The notes beneath the pieces were generated by a model. It worked only from the letters and a program-made list of their open reading frames with translations, did not search any database and was not told the origin of the DNA. Both the position numbers and the translations under genes were made by a program. A DNA stretch of 41,780 bases from an uncultured Myxococcales bacterium. Its GTDB lineage: Bacteria > Myxococcota_A > UBA9042 > DTJE01. The DNA is taken from contig CAINDP010000233.1 of assembly GCA_903847405.1 (NCBI GenBank), forward strand, positions 1 through 41,780. Reading direction: 5' to 3'. Positions 40,193 to 41,780 of the stretch are shown piece after piece. Each line of letters begins with the position of its first letter. The stretch's first letter is position 1.

Positions 40193-40248
40193 AGACCTCC
40201 CCGGCTTCCCCCGGATCCGCTGGGGGACCGGGCGCAGGAACCTTGCGC

Positions 40249-40301
40249 TGTCAGAAGCGATCGTACAAGTCCGACTCATAAGCGCTCGTAGATGTCCGGT
40301 C
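40249..40301. repeat. Left terminal inverted repeat of the IS
   Basis: Begins TGTCAGAAGCG and contains a degenerate first transposase-site unit (ATCGTACAAGTCCG) and a good second unit (CTCATAAGCG…GTAGATGTCCGGTC). It mirrors the right end with a one-base length difference. Confidence 0.85.
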
Positions 40302-40330
40302 GAGTAGTGACCGGCAACGCCGGTCCATGA

Positions 40331-40347
40331 GGGGCCCAGCGGGCCCC
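40331..40347. terminator. Second GC hairpin in the IS left region
   Basis: GGGGCCC-AGC-GGGCCCC forms a seven-pair stem with a three-base loop, between the first hairpin and the left end of the IS. It may act with the hairpin at 40415 to insulate the element. Confidence 0.4.
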
Positions 40348-40414
40348 GGATCCCCTGGCCGACGCCCGTCAGGGTGTCGGCCTCCATATCCCTGCTGTCC
40401 CGGAGGGACTGCAG

Positions 40415-40434
40415 GCTCCCCCCGAGGGGGGAGC
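40415..40434. terminator. Strong hairpin downstream of the transposase gene
   Basis: GCTCCCCCCGAGGGGGGAGC is a perfect palindrome able to form a seven- to nine-pair stem just past the transposase stop. No T run follows, so termination is plausible but not certain; it could also block read-through transcription from outside. Confidence 0.5.
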
Positions 40435-40479
40435 GCGCGGGACGGCTTCGGACATCGTCTTCCCCTGGTCGTCATGTCG

Positions 40480-41658
40480 TCATGCGCTCGCTGCCGCGCG
40501 CTTTGGCGCAGGCTTCCTGGTTGTCTTGGGGTGCACGGCGACGGCCCGTCCATCCGCCGTGAAACGCCCGACCAGGCGCCCCTGGAAACTGACGCCCAGC
40601 GAGTCATCAAGGAAGCGATGGACCAGCACGGAGCATTTCGCGAAGTGCATGCGCTCGGGAACGGACGACAGTTGCAACTCCATCTTCTCGAAGAGGACCG
40701 TGTTGTCGTTGCGCACGCGACGCTCATGCTGGATCGACAGCAGCAACTCCAGGTCGAGCCCGACCAGCCGCGTGAAGGCGCTTTCCGGCTGTTGGGGCTC
40801 GACCGCGAACCGGGCATTGAAGTCCGGAAGGAAGGTCTCCACCAGGTAGGCATTGGCCGCGTCGTAGTCCGTGATGCCCTCCAACCGCAGTTCCTGCGGC
40901 AGGCGTCCCTGGATGGTCCCGAAGGCCCGCTCGCTGCGTCCTCGGGCCTCGGGCGACCGCGCCCGGATGTGACCGATCCCCAGCGACCTGAGGACCCGCG
41001 TGACCTGGCCGGTCTGGATCTCGTCCGGTCCCCGCTCTGCCTCGCTGGTGCGGCAGAAGTGGCTGCCCCGGTCCGTGTACAGCTCGCAGAACCGCCCGTA
41101 CTGCCGGAAGACATGTGCCAAGGCCTCCAGCGTCGAACGTGTCCCCTCCTCCACGACGAAGCGCGCGAACAGGATCCGCCCGTCCGCGTCGTCCAGGAGG
41201 ACATTGAGGTCCCGCATCGGCAGGCCCGCGACCCACTCATGCCTCGACGCGTCCAGGTGCAGCAGCATCCCGCGCATCGGCCTCCGCTCGCGCTTCCGCC
41301 GGTATTGCCCACGGCCACGACCCTTATCCGCCAGCCCGTGTCGCTGCAGGACCGTCAGCGTCCACGTGTAGCTGTGCGTGAAGCCGTGACGCTTCTCCCC
41401 GAACTCGTGGAAGTGCCGCACCGTGAAGTCCGGGTAGATCTCCCGCTTCAACCGGCACAACTCCGCCTCCACCGCCTCCGGGATGTGCCGCGGCTGCTCC
41501 TTGCCACGCCGGCCGTCCTCCAACCCCTGCATCCCCATCTGCTCGAAACGCTCACGCAATCGAGCCAGATGGCGCGGCGTCAGGTCGCAGATCGCCGCAG
41601 CCTGAAGCCACGTGATCTCCTTTTCCACCGCTTTCTTGATCACTTCCGCCCTCGTCAT
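40480..41658 (-). CDS. ISNCY-family DDE transposase
   Basis: 392 residues from ATG 41658, which has GGGAGG eight bases upstream; an in-frame ATG at 41700 would add 14 residues without a ribosome-binding site. An N-terminal helix-turn-helix (EVIKKAVEKEITWLQAAAI, then LTPRHLARLRERF) is followed by the catalytic core: Asp in LLHLDASRHEW, Asp in YTDRGSHF and Glu in SPEARGRSERAFGTIQ. NARFAVEPQQPESAF then marks the family C-terminal part. Length and all three catalytic residues are intact, so the element may be active. IS481/IS21-type integrase-core transposases share the core, but the DASRHEW context fits ISNCY. Confidence 0.9.
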   Translation of the reverse strand: MTRAEVIKKAVEKEITWLQAAAICDLTPRHLARLRERFEQMGMQGLEDGRRGKEQPRHIPEAVEAELCRLKREIYPDFTVRHFHEFGEKRHGFTHSYTWTLTVLQRHGLADKGRGRGQYRRKRERRPMRGMLLHLDASRHEWVAGLPMRDLNVLLDDADGRILFARFVVEEGTRSTLEALAHVFRQYGRFCELYTDRGSHFCRTSEAERGPDEIQTGQVTRVLRSLGIGHIRARSPEARGRSERAFGTIQGRLPQELRLEGITDYDAANAYLVETFLPDFNARFAVEPQQPESAFTRLVGLDLELLLSIQHERRVRNDNTVLFEKMELQLSSVPERMHFAKCSVLVHRFLDDSLGVSFQGRLVGRFTADGRAVAVHPKTTRKPAPKRAAASA

Positions 41659-41728
41659 CGCCTTGGCCTCCCGGGCTACCGGGGTCGCTACGTGTCGCAT
41701 CCGACACGTCTACCCCACCTCGCCCGAA

Positions 41729-41780
41729 GACCGGACATCTACTCCCGCTTATGACCCGGACATCTACTCCGCTTCTTACA
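41729..41780. repeat. Right terminal inverted repeat of the IS
   Basis: Read inward on the minus strand it begins TGTAAGAAGCG and holds two near-identical units with GAGTAGATGTCCGG, 27 bases apart. It ends exactly at the last base of the window. Confidence 0.85.

Larger units (their letters stand above)
40249..41780. mobile_element. ISNCY-type insertion sequence, apparently complete, right end at the window edge
   Basis: The element runs from TGTCAGAAGCG (40249) to the complementary CGCTTCTTACA (ending 41780), 1532 bases, with one transposase gene. Both ends are imperfect inverted repeats of 52-53 bases, each holding two copies of a unit like AAGCGGGAGTAGATGTCCGG. A target duplication cannot be checked because the right flank is missing. 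It is inserted 56 bases after the LysE gene. Confidence 0.85.

Overview
The window is a GC-rich (roughly 70%) bacterial segment that looks like Myxococcota (the former Deltaproteobacteria). Two secreted proteins (a trypsin-like protease and a zinc phospholipase C-like protein) end in a MYXO-CTERM-type tail: a Gly/Cys patch, one hydrophobic helix and an Arg cluster. Several lipoproteins carry the long Asp/Pro/Thr/Gly linker after the lipid-attachment Cys that is common in that phylum, and a very Cys-rich surface protein is present. The right edge of the window is exactly the outer end of an insertion sequence, which suggests the sequence ends at a repeat-induced assembly break.

Layout. 1-6382 (minus strand): a myo-inositol catabolism operon, lacI - mmsA/iolA - transaldolase-like - iolB - iolD. 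Most genes overlap or lie a few bases apart. The operon starts from a TTGACA promoter that overlaps two tandem LacI-type operators; iolD runs off the left edge. 6916-8283: an organophosphate-antiporter-type MFS transporter. 8369-13090: DNA polymerase III delta-prime, an alanine-dehydrogenase-family enzyme with an altered substrate pocket, and two overlapping GlgC paralogues, one of which has lost catalytic residues. 13104-14673: two small toxin-antitoxin modules back to back, vapBC on minus and hicAB on plus. 14780-15058: a PHA-granule-associated small protein. 15159-17078: the most unusual gene, a secreted protein with four and a half 50-residue Cys repeats followed by 56 uninterrupted five-residue CxGxx units. 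17205-24747: a putative polysaccharide/protein-processing set (AttH/CrtC-like lipoprotein, GH78 rhamnosidase lipoprotein, trypsin-like protease with MYXO-CTERM, cytoplasmic GH35-like glycosidase). 24906-34535: a polytopic membrane protein, a two-gene nucleotidyltransferase module, a DUF4397 lipoprotein broken by one in-frame amber codon, a small membrane protein, a TMTC-like membrane protein with TPRs, and a large polytopic membrane protein frameshifted at a run of nine C/G. 34581-40192: the zinc-PLC-like MYXO-CTERM protein, an endonuclease/exonuclease/phosphatase-fold lipoprotein and a LysE-type exporter. 40249-41780: an ISNCY-type insertion sequence with complex double-repeat ends.

Across the window a consistent promoter grammar is visible. 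The -35 box is TTGAC(G/A) with a 16-17 bp spacer, and several -10 boxes are preceded by TG in the pattern TGCTA-n-n-n-T. Several promoters sit so close to the start codon that leaderless mRNAs are expected. The operon, lipobox, catalytic-motif and repeat observations are read directly from sequence. Family names rest on motif recognition without database searches.
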